The notes: generated by a model from the sequence alone, not told the origin. Positions 35,364-45,876 are shown, counted from the first letter of the stretch. The stretch is DNA of 64,000 nucleotides from an uncultured Methanobrevibacter sp. (GCA_900319985.1 ONQL01000003.1:7053-71052), one strand, 5' to 3'. Translations and numbers: made by a program.

Positions 35364-36518
35364 CTATATGTTAATTTTTTTATTTATGATATATAATATA
35401 TTTTTCGATTCACACCTATTTATCATATTTAAGTAAGGATTAATAGAAAAAGAATTTGACACAATAAACTCTGCAGATTCACCCACAGAAATTGTTGATT
35501 TTTTAACAAGGTCATTAATTTTATTACAGCATACATTAGTTGTAGCCATCTGCAACAATTGTTTTGGATTCAAATAGTTTTTATAGTAAATAGACATTAA
35601 CTTTAAGCTGAATTCCAACTCCCGAAACATATTTGGAGAATTAAGCATCACATTATCCGTTCCAATCAAAGGTTTAATGCCCATATCCAACATCTTATTT
35701 AGAGGAACAACACCTACATTCAAAGTCGCATTAGCCCTCGGACAAACGACAACATTCTGATTTGATTTTGAAACCGAATCCAAATCATCGAACTTTGGAT
35801 TGGTTAAATGAACTAACTGATCAAAATCAGATTCGACACCTCGAGCAATTTCAGTTTTATCAAATTTATCGAAAGACTCCAATTGATTAGATTCAGATTC
35901 CGCAACATGAATGGATGATATTTTATCCTGATTATTGCACTCATCAACAATAATCCTTGCAACATCATCAGTGACTTCACCAAAACCGCTTGGAGCAATA
36001 CCGTCAGCAATCCTTAAAAGTTTGCGAACGGCTTTTTTAACTTTTTTCAAATCAGGATCATCACCATAAAAACTGTCATCCCGGCCCAAAATAATTGGCT
36101 TGATAGGGATTTCTGCAGAAGCCTTTTTTAAAAGCTTAACACCATTTATTCCCCCTTCGCGATAATCGATGAAATGAGTGATACCATTTTGAACCATTTC
36201 CCACATCGTATCCATCATAGCGGATATTAAAACTTCATCATCCACATTAGCCAAAGCTTTATGTTTTACACCGTTAGGAGGTTTTACCATTTCACTTAAT
36301 GATAATGAATAACCCTCATCTTTGATAATCGAATCGCCAATGTGCATATGTGCATTGATAAATGAAGGACATACAACCGCACCATCAACATCGATAATTT
36401 TACCTTCCCTAGAATCTTTTCCAATTTCCACTATTTTACCATCATCAACGACAATATTTTCTTTTTTTAAAGTCAAATCATGGCCTTTTAATATGATTCC
36501 ATTAGCTATAGTAAACAT
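35364..36518 (-). CDS. amidohydrolase family protein (deaminase-like)
   Basis: A 384-aa metal-dependent hydrolase of the cytosine deaminase / SAH-MTA deaminase-like branch. Metal-ligand motifs are FINAHMHIGDS, SSIHVAESESNQ, LVHLTNPKF and the Asp in PLIGTDNVML; CPRANATLNVG is also typical. The substrate is probably a purine derivative or related heterocycle, unproven. Starts with ATG (MFTIANGIILKGHDLTL) at the expected distance from a TATA-like element, consistent with a leaderless mRNA. Monocistronic or leading into the USP gene. Confidence 0.87.
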   Translation of the reverse strand: MFTIANGIILKGHDLTLKKENIVVDDGKIVEIGKDSREGKIIDVDGAVVCPSFINAHMHIGDSIIKDEGYSLSLSEMVKPPNGVKHKALANVDDEVLISAMMDTMWEMVQNGITHFIDYREGGINGVKLLKKASAEIPIKPIILGRDDSFYGDDPDLKKVKKAVRKLLRIADGIAPSGFGEVTDDVARIIVDECNNQDKISSIHVAESESNQLESFDKFDKTEIARGVESDFDQLVHLTNPKFDDLDSVSKSNQNVVVCPRANATLNVGVVPLNKMLDMGIKPLIGTDNVMLNSPNMFRELEFSLKLMSIYYKNYLNPKQLLQMATTNVCCNKINDLVKKSTISVGESAEFIVSNSFSINPYLNMINRCESKNILYIINKKINI

Positions 36519-36648
36519 TAAAGGAAAATCTAATTTTTTTAATTAATAAATTTTATTATACATTAAATTTATTAAATTGAAACAAACAATATTAAATTTA
36601 ATAGACCAATAAATGATAATTAGCATCTTTTAAATAGGAGATGATTTT

Positions 36649-37233
36649 ATTAATTCTCAAGAAATACGCTATTTTTATAGAAATATTGTGAAAGCTGGAA
36701 ATATTTACCGAGTAAAGCACAATAACAAGGATTATGGAGAATTTAAAAAATTATCCGATGCATTATATGAAAGAGATGCGCTATTTTTTTGTAATTTTGA
36801 CTATGACCTGCTTGTTGAATGTGACTTGGAAAACAAGTATGAAAATATGGAATTGCCACCATTTCCTGAAAAACGGCCAAAAGGACGAATTAAAGGAATG
36901 CATGTCAATAAAAAGGAAAGAGAAGGAGAAATCCTTTTCAATCATAAGCTTCGCAAATTTTATATTCAAAGAGGAGATGAAATTGTCGGATATTATGATA
37001 CAATGACTGAAGCATTCTATTACAAAAAACTACTAATGGACAATGATTGGGACATTGATGTGCTGAAAACAAATGTAACTGAAAAAATCGAAGTCAATAT
37101 TAAAATTGATACAACCAAAGAATATAAGGTTAAATTAAATTACTGTCCAAAATGTAAAAGTAGATTGGACATCAATGCAACAGAATGTCCGTCCTGCGGT
37201 ATTGACATTAAAGAATATTTATTCAATAATTAA
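36649..37233 (+). CDS. zinc-ribbon hypothetical protein (probable ATT start)
   Basis: A basic protein of about 194 aa with a C-terminal zinc ribbon (YCPKCKSRLD, TECPSCGID) and two similar segments before it: VKHNNKDYGEFKKLSDALYERD and LRKFYIQRGDEIVGYYDTMTEAFYYKK. Both look like one repeated AP2-like or integrase-type DNA-binding strand-strand-helix unit. The family is not identified. An internal GTG at 36688 is the first standard start, but it has no ribosome binding site and cuts the coherent start NSQEIRYFYRNIVKAGN. The ATT at 36649 follows GGAGATGAT and three bases. Confidence 0.7.
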   Translation: MNSQEIRYFYRNIVKAGNIYRVKHNNKDYGEFKKLSDALYERDALFFCNFDYDLLVECDLENKYENMELPPFPEKRPKGRIKGMHVNKKEREGEILFNHKLRKFYIQRGDEIVGYYDTMTEAFYYKKLLMDNDWDIDVLKTNVTEKIEVNIKIDTTKEYKVKLNYCPKCKSRLDINATECPSCGIDIKEYLFNN

Positions 37234-37250
37234 AAAGAGAGATGAAGAAT

Positions 37251-40200
37251 TTAATCTCCATCAGTGTATTTATTTAAAGATTTTACATTGATTTCACTAT
37301 TTTGAACAGCCGGAATTGCATTTAAAACTGCTCTTGCTCCAGCCAATGTGGTAACATAAGGTATACCGAGTTCAATAGCTAATCTTCTGATGATATAACC
37401 ATCTTTTGCAGATTGTTTACCTTCGGAAGTGTTAATGATTAAATCAATTTCTTTGTTTAGAATTGCATCCCTAATATTAGGGGAGCCTTCTGATACCTTT
37501 TTAACTTTTTCAACATCCTTAAGACCTGTTGCATCACCAGTACCTGCAGTTGCAGCAATTTCAAATCCTAAATTAGCAGCTTTTTCTGCAATAGGTCTGA
37601 TTTTTTTCTTGTCCTGTTCTTTAACAGTAATGAAAATTTTACCTTCCTTAGGCAATTCCATTCCCGCTGAAAGCTGTGATTTGTAAAATGCCATCCCATA
37701 AGTTTCATCAATACCTATACTTTCACCAGTAGATTTCATTTCAGGACCTAAAACAGTGTCGGATTCAGGAAGTTTTAAGAATGGGAATACTGATTCTTTA
37801 ACAGCAACATGGTCAATTTTAATTTCTTTGGTTAAATCAAAGTCTTTTAATTTGGCACCATTCATAATCCAGGTAGCTACCTTAGCAAGAGGCACACCTA
37901 TAGCCTTACTTACAAACGGAACTGTCCTACTTGCACGAGGGTTAGCTTCAATGATATAAACCATTTCCTCATCAAGTTTTACAGCATATTGAATATTCAT
38001 TAAACCTTTTACATCCAATTCCAATGCTAATTTAGTTGAATTTTCACGGATAGTATCTAAAATATGTTCAGGAATAGTTTGAGGAGGTATTACACATGCA
38101 GAATCTCCTGAATGAACACCAGCTTCTTCAATATGTTCCATAATACCCGCAATGAATACATCTTCACCATCACATAAGATATCCACATCAAGTTCAATTG
38201 CATCTTCCAGGAATTTGTCTACCAAAATAGGATGTTCCGGTGAGACTTTAACAGCCTCTTTCATATATTCTTCAAGCTCATTATTATCGTAAACAATTTC
38301 CATAGCCCTTCCACCAATAACATAGGACGGACGTACAAGAACTGGGAAAGTGATTTTTTCGGCAATGGATTTAGCTTCATCAAAGGAATTAGCAGTTCCA
38401 TAAGGTGCCTGATGAATGTGTAACTTTTCTAAAAGTTCAGCGAATAATTCTCTGTCTTCAACCCTATCAATACTTTCATAAGGAGTTCCCCATATTTTAA
38501 CACCAGCATTAGCCAATGGAACTGCCAGATTAATAGAGGTTTGACCACCGAATTGAACAATAACACCATCAGGTTTTTCCTGTTCGATAACACCCATTAC
38601 ATCTTCAAAAGTGATCGGTTCAAAGAACAATTTATCAGAAATGTCATAATCAGTACTTACGGTCTCAGGGTTATTGTTGATTAAAATTGTTTCAATTCCA
38701 TCTTCTTTAAGTGCAAGAGAGGAATGTACACAACAGTAATCAAATTCAATACCTTGACCGATTCTAATAGGACCGGCACCAAGAATAACAACCTTTTTCT
38801 TAGTGGTAGATGTAAGTTCATTACCTGAATCGTAACTGCTGTAATAATAAGGAGTTTTAGCTTCAAATTCAGCAGCACAGGTATCTACCATCTTATATGA
38901 TTGTTTGATGTTGTATCTTGAAAGTAAGTTTCTTACATATTCTTCAGTTTGGCCAGATAAATCAGCCAATCTTTTATTTGAACAACCCATCTGTTTTGCT
39001 TTCCTTAAATAATCTTCATCATCCAGTTTATCTGCAGAAACATCATTTTCAAAGTTTACAATGTTTCTGATTTTGTATAAGAAGAAATTATCGATATTTG
39101 TAAGTTCCCTTATCTTATCGATGTCCATACCATCTTTAATTGCAGAATAAATTTGGAAATAAATTAAATCTGTAGGTTTTGATAAATCTTCTTCAGTATA
39201 TTCGACATATTCAAAACCGTCAAAGCCCATATCAAGTGATCTTAAAGCTTTCTGGAATGCTTCTTCAAAAGTTCTTCCAATAGCCATTACCTCACCGGTA
39301 GCCTTCATCTGGACTCCAACTTCACGTCCGACACCTTTGAATTTGTCAAATGGCCATCTTGGAATTTTAACAACAATATAATCAATAGCAGGTTCGAAAG
39401 AAGCAGGAGTTTCTTTGGTAATGTCATTTTTAATTTCATCCAAAGTCAATCCCAAAGCTACTTTTGATGAAATTTTTGCAATAGGATAACCTGTTGCTTT
39501 AGATGCAAGTGCACTACTTCTTGATACACGTGGATTTACCTCAATAACCTTATATTCATCATTTTCAGGATTTAGTGCAAATTGAATATTACATCCACCG
39601 CGAATACCCAATGCTCGGATAATCTTGATTGAAGCGTCACGCATTTTCTGAATAGTCTCATCACATAGGTTTTGAATTGGAGCTACAACAACACTATCTC
39701 CAGTATGGATTCCCATAGGGTCTATGTTTTCCATAGTACATACAATGATACAAGTGTCTTCTTTATCCCTCATTACTTCAAATTCAATTTCTTTCCAACC
39801 TAAAACAGACTCATCAATGAGAACCTGATTGATGAAACTCATATCCAAACCATGAGTAGCAATTTCAATTAGTTCTTCTTCATTGTGAGCTATTCCACCA
39901 CCAGTTCCACCTAATGTGAAAGCCGGCCTTACAATAACAGGATAACCAATTTCCTTAACTGCATCAAGTGCCTCATCAACGCTTTCAACAGCCTGACACT
40001 TTGGAATTTCCTCTCCGATTTCTTCCATCAGATTAGCGAATAAATCACGGTCCTCGACGTCTTTAATTGTTTGAACATCAGAACCCAATACTTTAATTCC
40101 TTCTAATAATCCTAAATCCCCAAGGCCAGTTGCAATATTCAATCCGGTTTGTCCACCCATTGTTGGTAAAATAGCATCAATATCTTCTTCTTCAATAATT

Positions 40201-40427
40201 TTTGCAACGACTTCTGGAGTTAATGGTTCTGTGTAAACAGTGTCTGCCATACCCAAATCAGTTTGAATTGTAGCAGGATTACTGTTAACGAGTACTGTTT
40301 CAATACCTTCTTCTCTTAGTGATTTACATGCTTGTGATCCTGAATAATCGAACTCTGCAGCTTGTCCGATTTGAATAGGTCCAGAACCAATAATTAATAC
40401 TTTTTTAATATCCTTATCTACTGGCAT
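37251..40427 (-). CDS. carB: carbamoyl phosphate synthase large subunit
   Basis: The 1058-aa full-length synthase makes carbamoyl phosphate for pyrimidines and arginine. It contains the two homologous ATP-grasp halves (VLIIGSGPIQIGQAAEFDYSG and VVILGAGPIRIGQGIEFDYC at their starts) and a C-terminal MGS-like allosteric domain from about 940. No internal break. The ATG is 21 bases after carA ends, with GGGGAT upstream. It is a single polypeptide, unlike the split CarB of some methanogens. Confidence 0.97.
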   Translation of the reverse strand: MPVDKDIKKVLIIGSGPIQIGQAAEFDYSGSQACKSLREEGIETVLVNSNPATIQTDLGMADTVYTEPLTPEVVAKIIEEEDIDAILPTMGGQTGLNIATGLGDLGLLEGIKVLGSDVQTIKDVEDRDLFANLMEEIGEEIPKCQAVESVDEALDAVKEIGYPVIVRPAFTLGGTGGGIAHNEEELIEIATHGLDMSFINQVLIDESVLGWKEIEFEVMRDKEDTCIIVCTMENIDPMGIHTGDSVVVAPIQNLCDETIQKMRDASIKIIRALGIRGGCNIQFALNPENDEYKVIEVNPRVSRSSALASKATGYPIAKISSKVALGLTLDEIKNDITKETPASFEPAIDYIVVKIPRWPFDKFKGVGREVGVQMKATGEVMAIGRTFEEAFQKALRSLDMGFDGFEYVEYTEEDLSKPTDLIYFQIYSAIKDGMDIDKIRELTNIDNFFLYKIRNIVNFENDVSADKLDDEDYLRKAKQMGCSNKRLADLSGQTEEYVRNLLSRYNIKQSYKMVDTCAAEFEAKTPYYYSSYDSGNELTSTTKKKVVILGAGPIRIGQGIEFDYCCVHSSLALKEDGIETILINNNPETVSTDYDISDKLFFEPITFEDVMGVIEQEKPDGVIVQFGGQTSINLAVPLANAGVKIWGTPYESIDRVEDRELFAELLEKLHIHQAPYGTANSFDEAKSIAEKITFPVLVRPSYVIGGRAMEIVYDNNELEEYMKEAVKVSPEHPILVDKFLEDAIELDVDILCDGEDVFIAGIMEHIEEAGVHSGDSACVIPPQTIPEHILDTIRENSTKLALELDVKGLMNIQYAVKLDEEMVYIIEANPRASRTVPFVSKAIGVPLAKVATWIMNGAKLKDFDLTKEIKIDHVAVKESVFPFLKLPESDTVLGPEMKSTGESIGIDETYGMAFYKSQLSAGMELPKEGKIFITVKEQDKKKIRPIAEKAANLGFEIAATAGTGDATGLKDVEKVKKVSEGSPNIRDAILNKEIDLIINTSEGKQSAKDGYIIRRLAIELGIPYVTTLAGARAVLNAIPAVQNSEINVKSLNKYTDGD

Positions 40428-40448
40428 TTATAATCCCCATTTTATATC

Positions 40449-41531
40449 TTAATAATCATCCATCATTTGACTGAACTCATCAAAAATATTTCTTGTATCA
40501 TTTGGACCAGGGCCTGCTTCAGGGTGGTACTGAATACATTTAAGAGGTAGTTCTTTGTGAGAAATACCTTCAGGAGTTCCATCATTTAAATTTATTTGAG
40601 CTAATTCCAAGTCAGTTTCTTTTAAAGATTCTTTATCAATAGTAAATCCATGATTTTGAGAAGTAATAAATACTTTTCCAGTGCTTAAATCTTTAACCGG
40701 CTGGTTTTCACCACGGTGCCCGAATTTCATTTTGTATGACCTTGCACCGAAAGACTTAGCAATCAATTGTTGACCCATACAAATTCCAAAGATTGGCAAT
40801 CTGTTGGATAATTTTTTCATGGTTGCAATAGTTTCGGATACTCTATCAGGATTTCCAGGGCCAGATGTAATCATCAAACCACTTGGAGAGTAATCCAAAA
40901 CAGTTTTATAATCAGTATCATAAGGGAATAATACTACACCAATATCCCTTTCTAAAAATGAGTTAATGATATTCTTTTTAACACCACAATCAATCAAAGC
41001 AACCTTTTTGTCTGCATCCTCATTGAATAATTTAATTTCTTTTGTTGAAACTAAAGGAACAACATCTCTTTCTTCAATACTTGGTTGGGATTTTGCCATT
41101 TCAAGCAGTTTATCATCATCAATATCTTCAGTTGTTATTGCTGCTTTAAGTGAACCTCTTTCTCTGATTTTAAGTGTTAAATCACGAGTGTCAATTCCAC
41201 TAATTCCCGGAGTTTCAAACTCTTTTAAGAAATCATCCAAAGTTTTTTGAGGTCCGAAATTGGATACTTCACGACAAACTTCACGACATACAAATCCTTC
41301 AACCTGAATTTTATCAGACTGATACCAATCCTCACTTACCCCATGATTTCCCTCTAAAGGATAAGTGGACATTAAAATTTCTCCTTTAAAAGACGGATCA
41401 GTTAATGATTCAGTGTAACCACCCATACCAGTAGAAAAAACAAGTTCTCCCAATTTAGTGGTTTCATGACCGAACGCTTCACCTTTTAAAATAGTTCCAT
41501 CTTCCAAAGCTAATTTAGCTATTTTTACCAT
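40449..41531 (-). CDS. carA: carbamoyl phosphate synthase small subunit
   Basis: The 360-aa glutaminase subunit. The N-terminal CPSase small-chain domain (TKLGELVFSTGMGGYTESLTD) is followed by a class I glutamine amidotransferase with the catalytic Cys in FGICMGQQLIA and the His/Glu pair in CIQYHPEAGPGP. It leads a carAB operon with CarB. GGTGATTTA precedes the ATG. A 239-base A-T rich region separates it from the divergent SNF2 helicase. Confidence 0.97.
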   Translation of the reverse strand: MVKIAKLALEDGTILKGEAFGHETTKLGELVFSTGMGGYTESLTDPSFKGEILMSTYPLEGNHGVSEDWYQSDKIQVEGFVCREVCREVSNFGPQKTLDDFLKEFETPGISGIDTRDLTLKIRERGSLKAAITTEDIDDDKLLEMAKSQPSIEERDVVPLVSTKEIKLFNEDADKKVALIDCGVKKNIINSFLERDIGVVLFPYDTDYKTVLDYSPSGLMITSGPGNPDRVSETIATMKKLSNRLPIFGICMGQQLIAKSFGARSYKMKFGHRGENQPVKDLSTGKVFITSQNHGFTIDKESLKETDLELAQINLNDGTPEGISHKELPLKCIQYHPEAGPGPNDTRNIFDEFSQMMDDY

Positions 41532-41770
41532 TAAATCACCATTATAAAAAAAATATAATTCTCTATTTTTATATATTTATTTTACTATATTATTAAACTT
41601 TGTTTTCACAAATTAAAAAAGAATTTTTTAAAGAAAAAAATCAAAATAGAAAAAAATTCGAAGAGAAAGTCAAAAATAAAAAACTATTTTGATTTACATT
41701 AAACCCACCAAATAATATTTTAATTTAATTCATACAATATAATAATTAATTAAAACAACGAGTGTAAAAA

Positions 41771-43288
41771 ATGGATTTTGAAACTCAAGACCTTGTTAAA
41801 AAACATCTGAATGCTAAAGATTTTGCAAAATTTAAAAAACTGATTAGCAGAACTAAACTATACAATGTTCCAGACTCCCTAACCGGAGAGCTAAGGCCAT
41901 ATCAAAAAATCGGATATTCATGGTTGGTTCAAAATATCAGATACGGATTCGGAAGCATACTCGCCGATGATATGGGTCTTGGAAAAACAATACAAGTATT
42001 AACTGCAATTCTTCATTACAAAGAAAAGGACCTTTTGGAAGACAAAACAGTTCTAATTATTGTACCTCCAACTTTAATATCAAACTGGGAAAATGAAATC
42101 AAAAAATTCACACCAGATTTAACATATTTCATTTATCACGGATCAAACAGAAGCTATCCTTTAGAAAGCTATGACATTATTCTTACTTCCTATGGAGTCG
42201 TGAGACTTGATTTAGATATGTTTTTAGATGAAAAATGGTTCATATGCGTTATTGATGAAGCCCAAAATATTAAAAATCCAAATACGGAACAGACAAAAGC
42301 CATTAAAAGTGTTAACGCCAGATCAAAAGTTGCCCTAACCGGGACCCCGATTGAAAATAAATTAATGGATTACTGGTCAATATTTGATTTTGCAAATAAG
42401 GGATATTTGTCAACGAAAGATGATTTTAAAAGGCAATTTGTAATGCCAATAGAAAAATTGGAAGATGAGGAAACATTGCATGAACTGAAAACAATAGCCA
42501 AACCCTTTGTTTTAAGACGTTTGAAGACTGATAAAGACATTAAAAAGGAATTGCCTGAAAAGTTCATAAATGACATTTACTGTACTTTAACCAAAAAACA
42601 AATAAAATTATACAATGCCATTCTGGAAGAGATATTTTTTGATATTGAAAATTCAAAAGGTATTCAAAGAAAAGGAATTATTCTTAAGATATTGACTGCA
42701 CTAAAACAAACATGCAATCATCCTGCACAATTTTTATCCATCAAAAAACCAAAAATAAGTGAATCCGGAAAAATGGAGCTTTTAGTAAACATCTTAGAAA
42801 ACATCTTAGACAATGATGAAAAAGTCATAATATTCACACAGTATGTAGAAATGGGCAAATTAATCCAGCAATTAATTTCTAAAAAGTTTAAACAGGAAGT
42901 GCTCTTTTTACACGGGTCGCAAACAAGAGAAGAAAAATCAAGAATCATCGATACATTCCAAGAGGATGAAAACTATAAGATTTTTGTTGCAACACTTAAG
43001 ACCGGAGGAACCGGGTTAAATTTAACTGCCGCCCAAAATGTGATTCACTACGATTTATGGTGGAATCCTGCAGTGGAAAACCAGGCCACAGACAGGGTTC
43101 ACAGAATCGGCCAGGAAAATGATGTGATGGTTTACAGATTCATTACAAAAGGAACATTGGAAGAGACCATTGATGCAATAAGCAAGCATAAAACTGACCT
43201 GGCAGCCAAATCCATCAGTAGTGACGAAACATTCCTTACAGAGATGAGCAATGAAGAGCTGAAAGAGGTATTGAAATTAAGAGTATAA
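41771..43288 (+). CDS. SNF2-family DNA-dependent ATPase
   Basis: A 505-aa protein that is essentially only the two helicase lobes: LRPYQKIGYSWLVQN, the Walker A ADDMGLGKTIQ, DEAQNIKNP for motif II, the TGTPIENKLMDYWSIFDF region and motif VI TDRVHRIGQENDV. It lacks the N-terminal SWIM or associated domain of longer archaeal SNF2 proteins. SNF2 ATPases move along double-stranded DNA to remodel or repair. GAGTG precedes the ATG. Its stop adjoins the convergent nadC gene directly. Full activity is plausible from motifs. Confidence 0.92.
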   Translation: MDFETQDLVKKHLNAKDFAKFKKLISRTKLYNVPDSLTGELRPYQKIGYSWLVQNIRYGFGSILADDMGLGKTIQVLTAILHYKEKDLLEDKTVLIIVPPTLISNWENEIKKFTPDLTYFIYHGSNRSYPLESYDIILTSYGVVRLDLDMFLDEKWFICVIDEAQNIKNPNTEQTKAIKSVNARSKVALTGTPIENKLMDYWSIFDFANKGYLSTKDDFKRQFVMPIEKLEDEETLHELKTIAKPFVLRRLKTDKDIKKELPEKFINDIYCTLTKKQIKLYNAILEEIFFDIENSKGIQRKGIILKILTALKQTCNHPAQFLSIKKPKISESGKMELLVNILENILDNDEKVIIFTQYVEMGKLIQQLISKKFKQEVLFLHGSQTREEKSRIIDTFQEDENYKIFVATLKTGGTGLNLTAAQNVIHYDLWWNPAVENQATDRVHRIGQENDVMVYRFITKGTLEETIDAISKHKTDLAAKSISSDETFLTEMSNEELKEVLKLRV

Positions 43289-44110
43289 TCAGAATTTCAT
43301 ACTAAAGTTAAGGCTTCTTGAAGAATGTGTCAAAGCACCGATTGAAATGATGTCGACACCTAATTTTGCATAGTCCACAATAGTATCGTCAGTTATGCCC
43401 CCAGACACTTCAATCAATGAAGATTTACGAATATTTAGCTCATTTAACTTTTCAATAACTTCTTTGACCTCATCAGGAGACATATTATCAAGCATTACAA
43501 TATCAGCACCATTTTTAACGCATTCAACTGCATCATCAAGGGTTTCCACCTCAATTTCAATTTTTTTAGAAAAGCTGACATTTGCCTTTGCCTTTAAGAG
43601 TGCTTCAAGTGGAGTTCCACAGGCCGCAATGTGATTGTCCTTAATCAATACCATATCATCCAAACTGAAACGATGAGTATCTGCACCCCCTACATTTAAC
43701 GCATATTTGTCAAATTTGGCAATTGCAGGCGAGGTTTTACGTGTTCCGGCAACCTTAACGTCATAATTCTTAACTAAACTAGCATAATGATTGGCAGCGC
43801 TAGCTACACCACTCATTCTCATAGATAAGTTTAAAACAGTCCTTTCCAAAAGAAGAATTGTCCGTGCATCCCCCGAAACGGACATTAGCAAATCATTTTT
43901 AGATATCTTAGACCCATCATTTAACCAGAAGTTGACTTTAATGCCATATTCTCCAAATACTTCACGAATTACATCCATTCCTGCCAGAATACCCTCATCT
44001 TTAGAAATTATTTTAGCACTTATTTCTTTTCCTTTTTCAACAACAGCATTTGAAGTAATATCGCCAAATCCTTCATCTTCGGCCAACATGTATTCTATAA
44101 TTTTATCCAA
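43289..44110 (-). CDS. nadC: nicotinate-nucleotide pyrophosphorylase
   Basis: The 273-aa QPRTase converts quinolinate and PRPP to nicotinate mononucleotide. Signatures: EDEGFGDITSNAVV, LERTVLNLSMRMSGVAS, VAGTRKTSPAIAKFDKYAL, GGADTHRFSLDDMVLIKDNH and IEVSGGI. The start is a TTG at 44110, preceded by AGGTGAT and three bases. Divergent from rnz-mscS-nadA, so the last two steps to NaMN are encoded side by side on opposite strands. Confidence 0.96.
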   Translation of the reverse strand: MDKIIEYMLAEDEGFGDITSNAVVEKGKEISAKIISKDEGILAGMDVIREVFGEYGIKVNFWLNDGSKISKNDLLMSVSGDARTILLLERTVLNLSMRMSGVASAANHYASLVKNYDVKVAGTRKTSPAIAKFDKYALNVGGADTHRFSLDDMVLIKDNHIAACGTPLEALLKAKANVSFSKKIEIEVETLDDAVECVKNGADIVMLDNMSPDEVKEVIEKLNELNIRKSSLIEVSGGITDDTIVDYAKLGVDIISIGALTHSSRSLNFSMKF

Positions 44111-44180
44111 AAAATCACCTAAACTTTAATAATTAATTAAAATATATATTTATCCTATAATATAATATAAGTGATTGGAT

Positions 44181-45083
44181 ATGGAAATAATATTTTTAGG
44201 AACCTCTTCAGCAGTTCATTCAAAAGAGAGAAATCAAGTTTCAATTGCTGTTAAGGCATTCGGAAAGGTTATACTGTTTGATTGCGGAGAAGGAACACAA
44301 AGGCAAATGCTTCATACAAAAGTAAGTCCTATGAAAATATCCAATATATTTATCACACATTTTCATGGAGACCATATTTTAGGCCTTCCAGGACTCATAC
44401 AATCCCTAGGACTGCACGGTAGGAATGAAAAATTAACAATTTATGGCCCCAAAGGATTGCATAAAGTCAGAGATGCAATATTGAACTTCGGCTATTGCAA
44501 ATATGAATATCCTCTTGAATTCATTGAGATAGAACCGGGAATCATTGAAGAAACTGACGAATACATTATCCGATGCCAGTCAGTCAGACATAATGTTCCA
44601 GCTCTTGCATATTCAATTGAAGAAAAGAAAAAACCAAGATTTTTGCGAGAAAAAGCTATTGAATTGGGAGTTCCCGTAGGTCCGCTTTTTGGTAAATTAC
44701 ACAATGGAGAAGAAGTTGAAATTGATGGGCGAATCATAAAGCCAGAACAAGTTCTTGGAGAACCTCGAAAAGGAATCAAACTTACATATTCTGGTGACAC
44801 AAGACCTTGTGAAGAAATGATTGACCTTGCAAAAGACAGTACAGTTCTAATCCATGAATCAACATTTACAAGGCAAGATGAAGAAAACGCAGAAGAGCAT
44901 GGACATTCAACGGCAGCTGATGCGGCATACATTGCAAAGCAATCAAACTGCAAGAAATTAATATTAACCCACATCAGCACACGTTATAACGGAGAATTTT
45001 CTAAAATTATATTGAATGAAGTGCGAAAAATTTTTGAAAATACCGAAATCGCTTACGATTTAATGGAAATTGAAGTTAAATGA
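44181..45083 (+). CDS. rnz: ribonuclease Z
   Basis: A 300-aa tRNA 3' end processing endonuclease of the metallo-beta-lactamase fold. Zinc ligands are clear: FLGTSSAVHSKERNQ, ITHFHGDHILGLPG, YSGDTRPCEEM, HEHGHSTA-type EEHGHSTAADAA and LTHISTRY. It cuts after the discriminator base of pre-tRNA. The ATG at 44181 is chosen over the TTG at 44175, which would touch the SD AAGTGAT. It is the first gene of rnz-mscS-nadA. Confidence 0.95.
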   Translation: MEIIFLGTSSAVHSKERNQVSIAVKAFGKVILFDCGEGTQRQMLHTKVSPMKISNIFITHFHGDHILGLPGLIQSLGLHGRNEKLTIYGPKGLHKVRDAILNFGYCKYEYPLEFIEIEPGIIEETDEYIIRCQSVRHNVPALAYSIEEKKKPRFLREKAIELGVPVGPLFGKLHNGEEVEIDGRIIKPEQVLGEPRKGIKLTYSGDTRPCEEMIDLAKDSTVLIHESTFTRQDEENAEEHGHSTAADAAYIAKQSNCKKLILTHISTRYNGEFSKIILNEVRKIFENTEIAYDLMEIEVK

Positions 45084-45087
45084 TACT

Positions 45088-45876
45088 ATGGATTTATTAA
45101 CAACATTTGATAAAAATTTGCAAATTCTAGTTTACATAATAATCATTATTGTTTCAACTACAATTATAACAAAACTTATTGAATATTTAATAAAAAAGAG
45201 GGCAAAGTTTAACAAGGATATGACTGCAACACTCCTGATGAAAGACATTGTAATTTATTCTCTATATTTTATTGCATTAATGTATATCTTACAGTTATTT
45301 GGAGTAAACCTTGCAGGAACGTTATTGAGTTTAGGTATTGTAGGTATTGCAGTGAGTTTTGCGGCCAAAGACATCATTTCCAATTTATTTTCAGGAATCC
45401 TATTAATACTTGGCAAAAGCATTAAAGTCGGGGACACTATTGAAATTGATGGTGAGAAAGGAACAGTCCAACGTGTTTCCCTTAGGTCAACAACTATCAT
45501 TGATGAATTGGGTGTAGTGAACCATGTTCCAAACTCCACATTAACAAATAATCCATATTTTGAATTCAAATCTAATGAACTTCGTCGGGTTGACATTATT
45601 GTAGGATTGCCATTGGATATTGATGTTGAGGAATTTAGAGATTATATTACTGAAAAAATTGTTACTTATGATGAGATAACTGATTCTCCCAGACCCAATG
45701 TTTTTGTAAGGGAAACCAGTTTTAAGCAAATCAAAGTCAAAGTATCTTTTTGGGTAAAAGATTTTGATACGGAAGACAGCCGTAAATTAATAATAGATAA
45801 TAAAGATAAATATAAATTAGTAATAGCTAATGAAATTAGAAAATATATAAATAATATGGGTGAAAAAAATGAGTAG
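45088..45876 (+). CDS. mscS: small-conductance mechanosensitive channel MscS family
   Basis: A 262-aa MscS-type channel: three N-terminal helices, of which the third (LAGTLLSLGIVGIAVSFAAKDIISN) carries the Gly/Ala packing pattern of the pore, then the cytoplasmic beta domain (VGDTIEIDGEKGTVQRVSLRSTTI) and vestibule. It releases solutes on hypo-osmotic shock. ATG at 45088; a TTG at 45070 lies inside rnz. The end overlaps the nadA start by eight bases. Confidence 0.92.
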   Translation: MDLLTTFDKNLQILVYIIIIIVSTTIITKLIEYLIKKRAKFNKDMTATLLMKDIVIYSLYFIALMYILQLFGVNLAGTLLSLGIVGIAVSFAAKDIISNLFSGILLILGKSIKVGDTIEIDGEKGTVQRVSLRSTTIIDELGVVNHVPNSTLTNNPYFEFKSNELRRVDIIVGLPLDIDVEEFRDYITEKIVTYDEITDSPRPNVFVRETSFKQIKVKVSFWVKDFDTEDSRKLIIDNKDKYKLVIANEIRKYINNMGEKNE

